Positions 19,287 through 30,157 are shown, counted from the first letter of the stretch. The stretch is DNA of 64,000 nucleotides from JACCTU01 sp963798985 (GCA_963798985.1 CAWCVL010000006.1:32824-96823); one strand, 5' to 3'. Notes: generated from the letters alone by a model not told the origin. Numbers and translations: made by a program.

Positions 19287-20340
19287 GCGGACGCACGAGG
19301 CGCCGGCCGCGGCACCGGCGGCCGAGGCCGACGTTCGACTCGAAGGCCTGCGGAAGCTCTACGGCGACGTCGTCGCCGTCGACGGCGTCGACCTCGAGGT
19401 CGCCCGTGGCGAGTTCTTCACGATGCTCGGCCCTTCGGGCTCCGGAAAGACCACGACTCTGCGCCTGATCGCCGGCTTCGAGCGGCCCGACGCCGGATCG
19501 GTGCAGCTCCGTGGACGCGACGTGACGAACGACCCGCCGTACGCACGGAACGTGAACACCGTCTTCCAGGACTACGCGCTTTTCCCGCACATGACGGTCG
19601 CCGAGAACGTCGCGTATGGGTTGAAGATCCGCCGCGTGCCGAAAGCCGAGCGCCAGGAGCGTGTCGAGGAGGCACTTCGCGTCGTGCAGCTGACCGGCTA
19701 CGGCGGGCGCAGACCGGCGCAGCTCTCGGGCGGCCAGCGCCAGCGGGTCGCGCTCGCGCGCGCGCTCGTGAACCGGCCGCAGGTGCTGCTGCTCGACGAG
19801 CCGCTCGGCGCGCTCGACCTGAAGCTCCGCCAGGGAATGCAGATCGAGCTGAAGCGCATCCAGCGCGAGGTCGGGATCACTTTCATCTACGTCACGCACG
19901 ACCAGGATGAGGCCCTCACGATGAGCGACCGCATCGCGGTCTTCAACGAGGGCAAGATCGAGCAGGTCGGGCCGCCCGCCCAGGTCTACGAGCATCCCAG
20001 CACGGAGTTCGTGGCGGGCTTCGTCGGCGTCTCCAACCTGCTCGAACGAGACGGGCGCACGCTCAGCGTTCGGCCGGAGAAGATCAGGATCCTCGATGAG
20101 CATGCGCAAGCCGAATCCGGGGCGCACGTCGAGTCGGGGAAGATCCGCGAGGTCGTCTACGCGGGGATGGCCACCCGCTACATCGTGGAGTTGGACGAAG
20201 GAGGAGAGCTGAGCGTCGTCGTCCAGAACCTCGAGACGACCTCCGCGCAAGCACTCAAAACCCAGGGGAAGAGCGTGCGGCTTCAGTGGCGGCGCGAGCA
20301 CGAACTCACACTCGACAGGGGGACAAAGGAGACCGAATGA
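19267..20340 (+). CDS. potA: Polyamine ABC transporter ATPase PotA (system 1)
   Basis: 357 residues from a TTG start preceded by GGAGGAGG and overlapping the aminotransferase gene by 20 bp. Walker A is LGPSGSGKTTT, the Q loop is NTVFQDYALFPH, the signature is QLSGGQRQRVALARAL, and Walker B is VLLLDEPLGALD. The C-terminal TOBE-like domain (VRPEKIRIL) is typical of PotA. It energises import through the PotB/PotC permeases. Its stop overlaps the potD start (ATGA). Confidence 0.9.
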   Translation: MSALPVERTHEAPAAAPAAEADVRLEGLRKLYGDVVAVDGVDLEVARGEFFTMLGPSGSGKTTTLRLIAGFERPDAGSVQLRGRDVTNDPPYARNVNTVFQDYALFPHMTVAENVAYGLKIRRVPKAERQERVEEALRVVQLTGYGGRRPAQLSGGQRQRVALARALVNRPQVLLLDEPLGALDLKLRQGMQIELKRIQREVGITFIYVTHDQDEALTMSDRIAVFNEGKIEQVGPPAQVYEHPSTEFVAGFVGVSNLLERDGRTLSVRPEKIRILDEHAQAESGAHVESGKIREVVYAGMATRYIVELDEGGELSVVVQNLETTSAQALKTQGKSVRLQWRREHELTLDRGTKETE

Positions 20341-21543
20341 CACGAAGGCGAAGGACACTCTTCTGGGCCTGCCTCGTCGCCGTCGCGGGCACGCTCGCGC
20401 TCGTCGCGGGGTGCGGCGGCGACGACGACGACGCAAGCGGCACCACGACGGAGGCGTCGGGTGCGCAGCTGAAGCAGTCGATCGGCGAAGGCGAAGGCGA
20501 GGTCAACCTGATCGCCTGGGCGGGTTACGTCGAAGACGGCTCGACCGACCCCAAGGTCGACTGGGTGACCGACTTCGAGGCGGAGACGGGCTGCCAGGTC
20601 AACGTGAAGATCGGCGGCACCTCCGACGAGATGGTCACGCTCATGCGGACCGGCCAGTACGACGGCGTCTCGGCGTCGGGCGACGCAACGCTCCGGCTGA
20701 TCGCCGCAGGCGACGTCGCACCGGTCAACACCGACCTGATCGAGAACTACGCAGACGTCTACGAGGGCCTCAAGAACAAGCCGCACAACTCGGTCGACGG
20801 CCAGATGTACGGCGTTCCGCACGGCCGCGGTGCCAACCTGCTGATGTGGCGGACGGACGTCGTCAAGCCGGCTCCGGACTCGTGGAGCGTCGTCTGGGAC
20901 GAGAACTCGCCGTACAAGGGCAAGATCACGGCGTACGACTCGCCGATCTACATCGCCGACGCCGCGCTGTACCTGATGAAGACGCAGCCGGATCTCGGGA
21001 TCGAGAACCCGTACGCGCTCGACGACGATCAGTTCCAGGCCGCGATCGACCTGCTGAAGACGCAGCGGCGCGATCATCGGCGAGTACTGGTCCGACTACA
21101 CGAAGGAGCTCGCCGCCTTCAAGTCGGGCGACTCGGTGCTCGGCACGACCTGGCAGGTGATCGCGAACCTGGCGCAGGCCGACAAGGTTCCGGTCGAGAC
21201 GGTGCTGCCGAAGGAGGGCTCGACCGGGTGGTCCGACACCTGGATGATCCACTCCAAGGCCAAGAACCCGAACTGCATGTACATGTGGATGAACCACATC
21301 ATCTCGCCGAAGGCGAACGCCGGCGTGGCCGAGTGGTTCGGTGAAGCCCCGTCCAACGCGAAGTCGTGCGACCTGACGGCGGCGAAGGACCACTGCGACA
21401 CGTTCCACGCCGCCGACGAGGACTACTTCGAGCAGATCTGGTACTGGACGACCCCGACCGCGAAGTGCCTCGACGGACGCACAGACGTCCAATGCAAGGA
21501 CTACTCCGCATGGGTCCAGGGCTGGACCGAGGTCAAGGGGTAG
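20337..21543 (+). CDS. potD: Polyamine-binding lipoprotein PotD (system 1, one frameshift)
   Basis: About 401 residues after removing one extra G near 21070. The signal peptide is basic (MTRRRRTLFW), with lipobox LVAGC and an acidic linker, so it is a lipid-anchored binding protein. The mature domain shows the PotD/PotF pattern: NLIAWAGYVEDG, ETGCQVNVKIGGTSDEMVTL, GVPHGRGANLLMWRTD and WSVVWDENSPYKGKI. It should capture spermidine/putrescine or a related cation for PotABC. The downstream hairpin may set its high level relative to the permeases. Confidence 0.88.
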
Positions 21544-22453
21544 CGGGCAGCACCGCTACCGCTGTCGAGCCGACGCCCCGGGGAGGCCCGGGGCGTCGGC
21601 TTTCGACGTTCCTCTCACGGCGACCGTGGCTGCGCGTGTCGGCGCTGCTCGCGGCGCCGGTCGGCTGGCTCGTGGTCGCGTACCTCGGGTCGCTGGTCGT
21701 GCTGTTCGTCGCGGCGTTCTGGCGCCTCGACCCGTTCACCGCCGAGGTGATCCACGACTACAGCTTCTCGAACTTCGAGACGCTCTGGAACAGCCCGGTC
21801 TACCGCGACATCGCGCTGCGCACGATCGCGATCGCGGCGGCGGTGACGCTGATCGACATCGTGCTCGCGTTCCCGATCGCCTTCTACATGGCGAAAGTCG
21901 CCTCGCCGCGCATGAAGGGCGTGCTCGTCGTGGCGATCCTGATGCCGCTCTGGGCGAGCTACCTGGTGAAGATCTACGCCTGGCGGATCATCCTCCAGGG
22001 CAACGGCCCGCTGAACTGGCTGCTCGAGCCCCTCGGGCTGACGGGGCCAGGCTTCGGCAACGTCGCCGGCGTGATCGTCTTCTCCTACCTCTGGCTCCCG
22101 TACATGATCCTTCCGCTCTACGCCGGGCTCGAGCGGATCCCGGACTCGCTGCTCGAAGCGTCCTCCGACCTCGGCGGCAAGGCGGGCCGCACGTTCCGCC
22201 GCGTGATCCTGCCGCTCGCGTTTCCGGCACTCGTCGCCGGTTCGATCTTCACGTTCTCGCTCACGCTCGGGGACTTCATCGTGCCGCAGATCGTGATGGC
22301 GGGGAACCAGTTCATCGGCAACGTCGTCTACGCGAACGTCGGCGTCGCGAACAATCTGCCGCTCGCTGCGGCGTTCGCGATGGTGCCGATCGCCGTGATG
22401 GTCGTGTACCTACTGCTCGCGCGTCGGGCATGGGAGCGTTCGACGAGCTGTGA
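21510..22453 (+). CDS. potB: Polyamine ABC transporter permease PotB (system 1, C-terminal frameshift)
   Basis: About 310 residues. The start is uncertain: ATG 21510 overlaps potD and reads through the 21569-21600 hairpin, while GTG 21636 lies after it. Several membrane helices follow, with the EAA permease loop LLEASSDLGGKAGRTFRRVILPL. A base appears lost near 22430, because the expected C-terminus RRMGAFDEL is read only in another frame. It pairs with PotC to form the membrane channel. The stop overlaps the potC GTG. Confidence 0.86.
21569..21603 (+). terminator. Very strong hairpin between potD and potB
   Basis: A perfect 14-bp GC-rich stem (21569-21582 with 21587-21600), a 4-nt GAGG loop and a following TTT. 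It has the form of an intrinsic terminator, placed 25 nt after the potD stop inside the operon. It probably attenuates transcription or protects the potD 3' end, so that binding protein is made in excess over permease. Confidence 0.75.
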
Positions 22454-23280
22454 CCCTCGGGCCTGTCGCCAAGTGGCTGCTGCGCGCCGGCACGGTGCTG
22501 ACGCTCGTGTTCGTGTACACGCCGATCGCCGTGATCGCGCTCTACGCCTTCAACGAGAGCCGGATCCAGGCCTGGCCGATCGAGGGTTTCACGCTCGAGT
22601 GGTTCGAGCGCGCGCTGCACAATCCGGGCGCGCGCGACGCGCTCGTGCTGTCGTTGAAGGCCGCGGTCGGTGCGACGATCCTCGCGGTGGTGCTCGGAAC
22701 GCTTGCGTCACTCGCGGTCGCGCGCTATCGCTTCTTCGGGCGGGAGACGATCTCGTTCCTCGTGATCCTCCCGATCGCACTGCCCGGGATCGTGACCGGG
22801 ATGGCGCTGAACGCGACCTTCAACACGACGGAGATACCGCTCGGGCTGCTGACGATCGTCGTCGGCCACGCGACATTTTGCATCGTCCTCGTCTACAACA
22901 ACGCCGTCGCGCGCCTGCGGCGGACGTCGCAGCACCTCGAGGAGGCCTCGGCCGACCTCGGCGCCGACACCTGGCAGACGTTCCGGTACGTGACCTTCCC
23001 GCAGCTGCGCTCGGCGCTGCTTGCCGGGGCGCTCCTCGCCTTCGCGCTCTCGTTCGACGAGGTGATCGTGACGACGTTCACCGCCGGGCCCGATCAGACG
23101 CTCCCGATCTGGATCCTGAGCAACCTCTCGCGACCGAACCAGCTGCCGGTCGTGAACGTCGTCGCCGTCTTCCTGATCCTGCTCTCGACGATCCCCGTCT
23201 ACCTGGCGACGCGGCTGACGCGGGACACGGGAGCGGTCACCCCGACAGCCGGCGGAGCGCAGGCGGCGGGGGCGCGTTAG
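22450..23280 (+). CDS. potC: Polyamine ABC transporter permease PotC (system 1)
   Basis: 276 residues with about six hydrophobic helices. The N-terminal helix VLTLVFVYTPIAVIALYAFN and the EAA loop LEEASADLGADTWQTFRYVTFPQL are characteristic of PotC/PotI permeases. The Ala/Gly-rich tail is short and polar. Start GTG 22450 overlaps the potB stop. It is the last gene of transporter system 1, about 90 bp before the dehydrogenase gene. Confidence 0.92.
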   Translation: MTLGPVAKWLLRAGTVLTLVFVYTPIAVIALYAFNESRIQAWPIEGFTLEWFERALHNPGARDALVLSLKAAVGATILAVVLGTLASLAVARYRFFGRETISFLVILPIALPGIVTGMALNATFNTTEIPLGLLTIVVGHATFCIVLVYNNAVARLRRTSQHLEEASADLGADTWQTFRYVTFPQLRSALLAGALLAFALSFDEVIVTTFTAGPDQTLPIWILSNLSRPNQLPVVNVVAVFLILLSTIPVYLATRLTRDTGAVTPTAGGAQAAGAR

Positions 23281-23355
23281 CCATGGCGTCCAAATCGATC
23301 CCTTGTCGCTCGCCTTCTGACGGCGGTAGGCTCGACACCGTGGCGTGAAACCTTT

Positions 23356-23363
23356 GGAGGGGG
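23356..23363 (+). promoter_or_regulatory. Shine-Dalgarno of the aldehyde dehydrogenase gene
   Basis: GGAGGGGG lies 9 nt before the ATG at 23373 in the 92-bp gap after potC. It fixes the start. A separate promoter in this gap is possible but not identified. Confidence 0.6.
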
Positions 23364-23372
23364 CCTGAGCTC

Positions 23373-24813
23373 ATGAGCGTGACCGTCCAGCAGCACAAGA
23401 ACTTCATCGGGGGCGAGTGGGTCGAGTCCGACGGCGGGACGATGGAGGTCCTGAACCCGTCGACCGGCGAGGTGATCGCCGAGGTCCAGCGCTCGACCGA
23501 GGCCGACGTCGACCGGGCCGTCGACGCGGCCAAGGCAGCGCTTCCCGAGTGGCTCGAGAAGACGCCGAAGGACCGGATGGAGCTGCTCCTGAAGCTCGCC
23601 GACGTGATCGCTCGAGAACGCGGATGAGCTCGCGAAGCTCGAGTCGCTGAACGTCGGCAAGCCGATGTCGATCGTCGGCGACGAGATGCCGTTCTCCGCC
23701 GACAACCTCCGCTTCTTCGCAGGCGCCGCCCGCACGCTCGAGGGCAAGGCCGCCGCGGAGTACGTCGAGGGCTACACGTCGGTGATCCGCCGGGAGCCGC
23801 TCGGGATCGTCGCCGGGATCACCCCGTGGAACTACCCCCTGATGATGGCGGTCTGGAAGCTCGGCCCCGCGCTCGCCGCCGGGAACGTCCAGATCCTGAA
23901 GCCGGCCGAGCAGACACCGCTGACGACGCTTCGCTTCGTCGAGCTCGCGCAGGAGTTCCTGCCGCCGGGCGTCCTCCAGGTCGTGACCGGCGACGGCCTC
24001 CCCGTCGGCGACCGCATCGTCCGTCACCCGGACATCCGCCTCGTGTCGCTGACCGGCGACGTCGAGACGGGGAAGCTGATCGCGCGGAACGCGAGCGACA
24101 CGCTCAAGCGCGTCCACCTCGAGCTCGGCGGCAAGGCGCCGATGGTCGTGCTCGACGACGCCGACCCCGAGCAGGTCGCCGAGGCGATCAAGATCGGCGG
24201 CTTCTGGAACTCCGGCCAGGACTGCACGGCGTCCTCGAGGATTCTGGTCAGCGACTCGATCTACGACGACGTGCTCGAGCAGACGAAGAGCGTCGTCGAG
24301 GCGATGAAGGTCGGCGACCCGGCCGACGGCGAGGACATCGACATGGGCCCGGTGATCTCGAAGGAGCAGCAGGACCGCGTGCTCGGCTTCCTCGAGCGGC
24401 TCGACGGCAAGGCGACCGTCGTGACCGGCGGCGCGGCGATCGGCGACCGCGGCTTCTTCGTCAAGCCGACGATCGTCGCGGACGTGACGCAGGACTCCGA
24501 GATCGTGCAGCGCGAGGTCTTCGGCCCGGTCGTCTCGATGCAGCGCTTCTCGAGCGACGACGAGGCGATCGCGATGGCGAACGACACGCGCTACGGGCTC
24601 GCGGCGTCGGTGTTCTCGCGCGACGTCGGGCGGGCGCTGAGCGCGGCCCGGAAGCTCGAGTTCGGCACGGTGTGGGTCAACGAGCACCTCTTCCCCCTCG
24701 CCTCCGAGATGCCGCACGGCGGCTTCAAGGAGTCGGGCTACGGCAAGGACATGTCGCTGTACTCGATGGAGGAGTACACGCGCATCAAGCACGTCGCCGT
24801 CAAGCTCTCGTGA
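23373..24813 (+). CDS. patD: Gamma-aminobutyraldehyde dehydrogenase (one frameshift)
   Basis: About 479 residues after removing one extra T near 23610 (ATCGCTCGAG). An aldehyde dehydrogenase with ITPWNYPLMMAVWKLGPAL, catalytic Glu in HLELGGKAPMV and catalytic Cys in NSGQDCTASSR. The match to PatD/YdcW is close at both ends, including RFFAGAARTLEG and the C-terminal SEMPHGGFKESGYGKDMS. It oxidises 4-aminobutyraldehyde to GABA with NAD. It sits between the two transporters, linking uptake and breakdown. Its stop overlaps the next potA start. Confidence 0.9.
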
Positions 24814-25905
24814 CGACGGTCACCGAGGCGGATCCAGCGACGGACGCCGCCACGGCACCGGCGGACGTCCGCTTGCTCGGCGTGAGCAAGAGCTTCAACG
24901 ACGTGGTCGCCGTCGACGACCTCACGCTGGAGATCCCCTCGGGCTCGTTCTTCGCGCTGCTCGGTCCGTCGGGCTGCGGCAAGACGACGACGCTGCGGAT
25001 GATCGGCGGCTTCGAGGAGCCTGACGCCGGGACGATCGAGGTCGGCGGGAAGCCCGTGACGGGGGTCCCGCCGTACAAGCGCGAGGTCAACACGGTTTTC
25101 CAGAGCTATGCCCTTTTTCCCCACCTGAACGTCTTCGAGAACGTCGCGTTCGGGCTGCGGCGGAAGAAGGTGCCCAAGCCGCACCTGCAAGGGCGCACGC
25201 GAGAGATCCTGCGCATCGTCGGGCTCGAAGGGTTCGACGAGCGCAAGCCGAGCCAGCTGTCCGGCGGGCAGCAGCAGCGCGTCGCGCTTGCGCGAGCGCT
25301 CGTGAACAGCCCGAAGGTGCTGCTGCTCGACGAGCCGCTCGGCGCACTCGACCTCAAGCTCCGCAAGCAGATGCAGCTCGAGCTGAAGCTCATCCAGAGC
25401 GAGCTCGGGCTCACCTTCGTCCACGTCACGCACGACCAGGAGGAAGCGATGACGATGGCCGACGCGATCGCGGTCATGAACCACGGCACGATCGAGCAGC
25501 TCGGCTCCCCCACCGAGCTCTACGAACAGCCTCGAACCGCGTTCGTCGCCGGATTCCTCGGGCGTCTCGAACCTGCTCGACGGCACCGTCACGACCGCAG
25601 GCTCGGTGCGCGTCGACGACGTTGGCGAGCTGCGCGTCGGCGCCGACCTGCCGACCGCCGGCACGCGCGTGCGGATCGGCGTTCGGCCGGAGCAGCTTCG
25701 GCTCGACGCGACCGGCGCGAACGCGATCAAGGGCACCATCGCCGAGCGCGCCTACATCGGCGTCGCGACGCAGTACGTCGTCGACACCTCCGTTGGAAAG
25801 CTCACCGTCTTCGTGCAGTCGTCGGGTGCTGCAGTCGAGGGAGACAACGTCACCGTCAGCTGGGACCCGGACAGCACATTCGTCGTCGAGGAGGCAACCA
25901 CATGA
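24810..25905 (+). CDS. potA: Polyamine ABC transporter ATPase PotA (system 2, one frameshift)
   Basis: About 364 residues after removing one extra G near 25563, which otherwise cuts off the C-terminal TOBE domain. Walker A is LGPSGCGKTTT, signature QLSGGQQQRVALARAL, Walker B VLLLDEPLGALD and switch His in VTHDQEEAMTM. The C-terminal VRPEQLRLDATG is PotA-like. It starts at GTG overlapping the dehydrogenase stop, and its stop overlaps the next potD ATG. It is similar to but clearly distinct from system 1 PotA. Confidence 0.9.
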
Positions 25906-27075
25906 GCCAGTCGTTCACCAGAGTCGAGCTGCTGCGCCGCGGCGCCGCGGCCGGAGTCGTCATCGCCCTGCCGACGTCGTTCCTCGCCGCGTGCGGCGGC
26001 GACGACGAGGAGGCCGCGGGCACGACCACTGGCGGCCCGAAAACACTCGCGAAGACGCTCCGGTTCTCGAACTGGACGCTCTACATCGACATCGACGAGA
26101 AGACGAAGAAGCACCCGACGCTCGACGAGTTCCAGCAGAAGACCGGCACGAAGGTCGAGTACTTCGAGGACATCAACGACAACGCGTCGTACTTCGGAAA
26201 GATCCAGCGGCCGCTCTCGCAGGGACAGTCGATCGACCGCGACATCATCGTCCTGACCGACAACTCGCGCTTCCCCGGCCTGCTGATCGACAAGGGCTGG
26301 GCCGAGAAGCTCGACAAGAGCGCGATCCCGAACTTCGGCAACCTCCAGGACGCGCTCCGCGAACCGAGCTTCGACCCCAGCCGCGAGTACTCGATGCCGT
26401 GGCAGTCCGGCATGACGGGGATCGCGACCAACACGAAGCTCACCGGCGGGCAAGCCCGTCACGACGATGGACGCGATGCTGGAGGACCCGAGCCTGAAGG
26501 GGAAGGTGACGTTCCTCAACGAGATGGCCGATGCCATGTCGCTCGTCATGCTCGCGAACGGCGACGACCCGACGAGCGTCGACGACGCGACGTTCGACCG
26601 CGCGTACGACCGGATCGAGAAAGCGGTCGACAGCGGCCAGATCAGACAGTTCACGGGCAACGACTACTCGGGGCCGCTCGCGAAGGGCGACCTCGCAGCG
26701 GCGATGTCGTGGTCCGGCGACGTCGTCCAGCTCTCCGCCGACAACGCGAACCTCGTCTGGAACCTCCCCGAGTCGGGCGGCGACATCTGGACCGACAACA
26801 TGCTGATCCCGAAGGGCGGCGACGTCTTCACCGCGTCGACGTACATGAACTTCGTCTACGACCCCGCGGTGGCCGCAAAGATCGCCGCGTACGTGAACTA
26901 CGTGACGCCGGTGAAGGGTGCGAAGGAGGAGGCCGCGAAGATCGACCCGGAGCTCGCGGACAACCCCCTGATCTTCCCCGACGACGCGACGCTCTCGAAG
27001 GTCGCGATCTTCGACAGCAAGGCGCTCACGAACCAGGACTACCTCGAGAGATGGCAGGCGCTGATCGGCTCGTAG
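25902..27075 (+). CDS. potD: Polyamine-binding lipoprotein PotD (system 2, one frameshift)
   Basis: About 390 residues after removing one extra C near 26452. The N-terminus combines an arginine pair (ELLRRGAAAG), a hydrophobic core and a lipobox FLAAC. The mature part is a spermidine/putrescine-binding type protein: LRFSNWTLYIDIDEKTK, GTKVEYFEDINDN, EYSMPWQSGMTGIATNTK and DNMLIPKGGDVFTASTYMNF. It differs strongly from system 1 PotD, so a different polyamine or amine specificity is likely (inference). It directly precedes the permease genes. Confidence 0.87.
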
Positions 27076-27933
27076 ATGAACTTCTTCCATCGTCATCGCG
27101 GCCTGACGCCTTATCTGCTGCTGGCGCCTGGGCTCCTGTGGCTCGCCGTCTTCTTCGTCGCGCCGCTCGGGTTCCTCGGGTACCAGTCGCTGCAGTCGGG
27201 CTCGTTCGACTTCGGCTACGAGTTCACCTGGGCCTGGGAGAACTACCGCGAGGCGATCTCGGCCTACCACGAGCACCTGATCCGCTCGTTCGTCTACGCG
27301 GGGCTCGCGACCGTGATCGCGCTGCTCGTCAGCTATCCGCTCGCCTACTGGATCGCGTTCCGCGGCGGGCAATGGAAGAACCTGTTCCTGCTCGCGATCA
27401 TCGCGCCTTTCTTCGTCACGTATCTGATTCGTACGCTCGCCTGGCAGTCGATCCTCTCGGACAACGGGTTCGTCGTCGACACGCTCCGCACGCTGCACCT
27501 GCTCGGCGAGGACGGACGTCTGCTCGCGACGTCGACCGCCGTCGTCGCGGGGATCACCTACAACTTCCTACCGTTCATGGCGCTGCCGCTGTACGTGGCG
27601 CTCGAGCAGATCGACCCGCGGCTGATCGAAGCCGCGCAGGACCTCTACGCGAGCAAGCTGCAGGCGTTCCTGCGCGTAACACTGCCGCTCTCGCTGCCGG
27701 GCGTGTTCGCGGGGACGCTCCTCACGTTCATCCCTGCAGCCGGTGACTTCATCAACGCCCAGCTGCTCGGGACGCCGCGGCAGCACATGATCGGGAACGT
27801 GATCCAGTCGAAGTTCCTCGAGCTGATCGACTACCCCGCTGCCGCCGCGCTCTCGTTCGTCTTGATGGCGACGATCCTCATCGGTGTCATCCTCTACGCG
27901 CGCGTGCTCGGGTCGGAGCGGCTGACCGGATGA
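27076..27933 (+). CDS. potB: Polyamine ABC transporter permease PotB (system 2)
   Basis: 285 residues with six predicted membrane helices. The N-terminus YLLLAPGLLWLAVFFVAPLG and FFVTYLIRTLAWQSILSDNG are typical of PotB/PotH permeases. The EAA loop is LIEAAQDLYASKLQAFLRVTLPL. The ATG starts directly after the potD stop, and its own stop overlaps the potC ATG (ATGA). Confidence 0.93.
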   Translation: MNFFHRHRGLTPYLLLAPGLLWLAVFFVAPLGFLGYQSLQSGSFDFGYEFTWAWENYREAISAYHEHLIRSFVYAGLATVIALLVSYPLAYWIAFRGGQWKNLFLLAIIAPFFVTYLIRTLAWQSILSDNGFVVDTLRTLHLLGEDGRLLATSTAVVAGITYNFLPFMALPLYVALEQIDPRLIEAAQDLYASKLQAFLRVTLPLSLPGVFAGTLLTFIPAAGDFINAQLLGTPRQHMIGNVIQSKFLELIDYPAAAALSFVLMATILIGVILYARVLGSERLTG

Positions 27934-28766
27934 CCGCGTACGCCGCGACCGCACCGCGCCCGTCGTTCCTGGCGAGGTCCTGGGCCTTCGTCCGAAGACA
28001 CGTGCTGACGGTCTACGCGGTGCTCGCGTTCGCCTATCTCCTGCTGCCGATCGCCGTCGTGATCGCCTTCTCCTTCAACGACCCGGCCGGCCGCTTCAAC
28101 TACACCTGGCAGGCCTTCACGCTCGACAACTGGCGCAACTGGGACGGGGTGCCGGGGCTCGTCGGAGCGATGTCGCTCTCGCTTCAGATCGCTGCGCTCT
28201 CGAGTCTCGTCGCCACCACCCTCGGCACGTTGATCGCACTCGCGCTCGTGCGCTACGGGTTCCGCGGCCGCTCGGCGACGAACTTCCTGATCTTCCTGCC
28301 GATGGCGGCGCCCGAGATCGTGCTCGGCGCGTCGCTCCTCACGCTGTTCCTGACACTGCAGTTCGCCACGGGGTTCCTGACGATCCTGATCGCGCACATC
28401 ATGTTCAACATCTCGTTCGTCGTCGTCACCGTGAAGGCGCGACTCGTCGGCTTCGACAGGCACCTGGAAGAGGCCGCGATGGACCTCGGGGCGAACGAGT
28501 GGACGACCTTCCGCAAGGTGACGCTGCCGCTGATCGCGCCTGCGATCCTCGCCGGCGCGCTCCTGACGTTCGCGCTGTCGGTCGACGATTTCGTGATCAC
28601 GTACTTCAACTCCGGCTCAGAGGTGACGTTCCCGCTCTTCGTCTGGGGCGCGGCTCGGGTCGGCGCACCTCCGCAGGTAAACGTGATCGGGACGATGATC
28701 TTCATCGTCGCCCTCGGTCTGATGCTCGTCAACATCCTGCTCCAGCGACGAAAGGGATCTTCATGA
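27930..28766 (+). CDS. potC: Polyamine ABC transporter permease PotC (system 2)
   Basis: 278 residues, six hydrophobic helices. VYAVLAFAYLLLPIAVVIAF, SFNDPAGRFNY and the EAA loop LEEAAMDLGANEWTTFRKVTLPL are PotC/PotI signatures. It completes a second full PotABCD set. Its stop overlaps the ATG of the aminotransferase gene, so the transporter and enzyme are translationally coupled. Confidence 0.93.
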   Translation: MTAYAATAPRPSFLARSWAFVRRHVLTVYAVLAFAYLLLPIAVVIAFSFNDPAGRFNYTWQAFTLDNWRNWDGVPGLVGAMSLSLQIAALSSLVATTLGTLIALALVRYGFRGRSATNFLIFLPMAAPEIVLGASLLTLFLTLQFATGFLTILIAHIMFNISFVVVTVKARLVGFDRHLEEAAMDLGANEWTTFRKVTLPLIAPAILAGALLTFALSVDDFVITYFNSGSEVTFPLFVWGAARVGAPPQVNVIGTMIFIVALGLMLVNILLQRRKGSS

Positions 28767-30157
28767 GCGCGCCTATGACCGGCCTCTCGCACGACGAGCT
28801 CCAGAAGGCTGCTCGCGACCACCTGTGGCTCCACTTCACACAAATGGGCGACTACCGCGACGCCGAGGTCCCGATCATCGTCCGCGGAGACGGCTGCTAC
28901 CTCGAGGACTCCAAGGGACGTCGCTACCTCGACGCGCTCGCCGGCCTCTTCTCGGTCAACATCGGCTACGGCTACGGCGAGGAGATCGGCCAGGCCGCGC
29001 TCGAGCAGATGCGCGAGCTGCCGTTCTACACGAACTGGTCGTACGCGCACCCGCGCGCGATCGAGCTGGCCGAGACGGTCGCTGACCTCGCGCCGGGCGA
29101 CCTCAACCGCGTCTTCTTCGTCTCGGGCGGGTCGGAGGCGGTCGAGTCGGCGTGGAAGCTCGCGCGGCAGCACTACGTCGCGCGTGACGGCAAGCACGGC
29201 AAGTACAAGGCGATCGCGCGGGACGTCGCCTACCACGGCACGACGATGGGCGCGCTCTCGATCAACGGGATCGAGGCGCTGCGAGAGCCGTTCGAGCCGC
29301 TCGTCCCCGAAGTGCGTCACGTCAGCAACACGAACCGCTACCACCGCCCGCTGGACGAGACGGAGGATGAGTTCACGCGGTTCCTGCTGGACGAACTGGA
29401 GCAGACGATCCAAGAGATGGGCCCGGAGACCGTGTGCCTCGTGCACATGGAGCCCGTGCAGAACGCAGGCGGCGCGTTCACGCCGCCTGCCGGCTACTGG
29501 CAGGGCGTGCGCGAGCTGTGCGACCGCTACGACATCCTGCTGAGCGCCGACGAGGTGATCACCGGCTTCGGCCGGGTCGGCGAATGGTTCGGCTCTGCGC
29601 GCTACGACATCAAGCCCGACCTCGTCTGCTGCGCGAAGGGACTCTCGTCGTCGTACGCGGCGATCGGCGCCGTGATCGCACGCGACTCGGTGATGGAGCC
29701 GTTCATGCAGGGCGATTCCGTTTACATGCACGGGATCACGTTCGGCGGGCATCCGGTCATGTCGGCGATCGCGCTGAAGAACATCGAGATCATGAAGCGC
29801 GACAGGATCGTCGAGGGCGTGCGCGAGCACGAGGACGCGTTCCGCTCGACGCTCGCGCAGCTGCTCGACCTGCCGATCGTCGGCGACCTGCGCGGGACGG
29901 GTTTCTTCTATGCGCTCGAGCTCGTCAAGGACAAGGAGACGCGCGAGACCTTCAGCGACGAGGAGTGCGAGTCGCTCCTCCGCGGCTACCTCTCGAGCGC
30001 GCTCTTCGAGCGCGGCCTGATCTGCCGGGCGGACGATCGCGGCGACCCGGTGATCCAGATCTCGCCGCCGCTCGTCGCGCGGCAGGAGCAGTTCGACGAG
30101 ATGGTGGGGATCCTCGGCGACGTCCTCGCGGAGGCCGGCACTCGCATGAAGCGTTGA
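28763..30157 (+). CDS. Putrescine-type omega-aminotransferase
   Basis: 464 residues, class III PLP aminotransferase. Motifs are YLDALAGLFSVNIGYGYG, FVSGGSEAVESAWKLARQ, YHGTTMGALSINGI, ILLSADEVITGFGRVGEWF and the Schiff-base lysine in LVCCAKGLSSSYA. It resembles SpuC-like putrescine-pyruvate and beta-alanine/polyamine aminotransferases. With the PatD dehydrogenase and GABA aminotransferase it gives a route from putrescine to succinate semialdehyde. Last gene of the operon, followed at once by a terminator. Confidence 0.88.
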   Translation: MSAPMTGLSHDELQKAARDHLWLHFTQMGDYRDAEVPIIVRGDGCYLEDSKGRRYLDALAGLFSVNIGYGYGEEIGQAALEQMRELPFYTNWSYAHPRAIELAETVADLAPGDLNRVFFVSGGSEAVESAWKLARQHYVARDGKHGKYKAIARDVAYHGTTMGALSINGIEALREPFEPLVPEVRHVSNTNRYHRPLDETEDEFTRFLLDELEQTIQEMGPETVCLVHMEPVQNAGGAFTPPAGYWQGVRELCDRYDILLSADEVITGFGRVGEWFGSARYDIKPDLVCCAKGLSSSYAAIGAVIARDSVMEPFMQGDSVYMHGITFGGHPVMSAIALKNIEIMKRDRIVEGVREHEDAFRSTLAQLLDLPIVGDLRGTGFFYALELVKDKETRETFSDEECESLLRGYLSSALFERGLICRADDRGDPVIQISPPLVARQEQFDEMVGILGDVLAEAGTRMKR

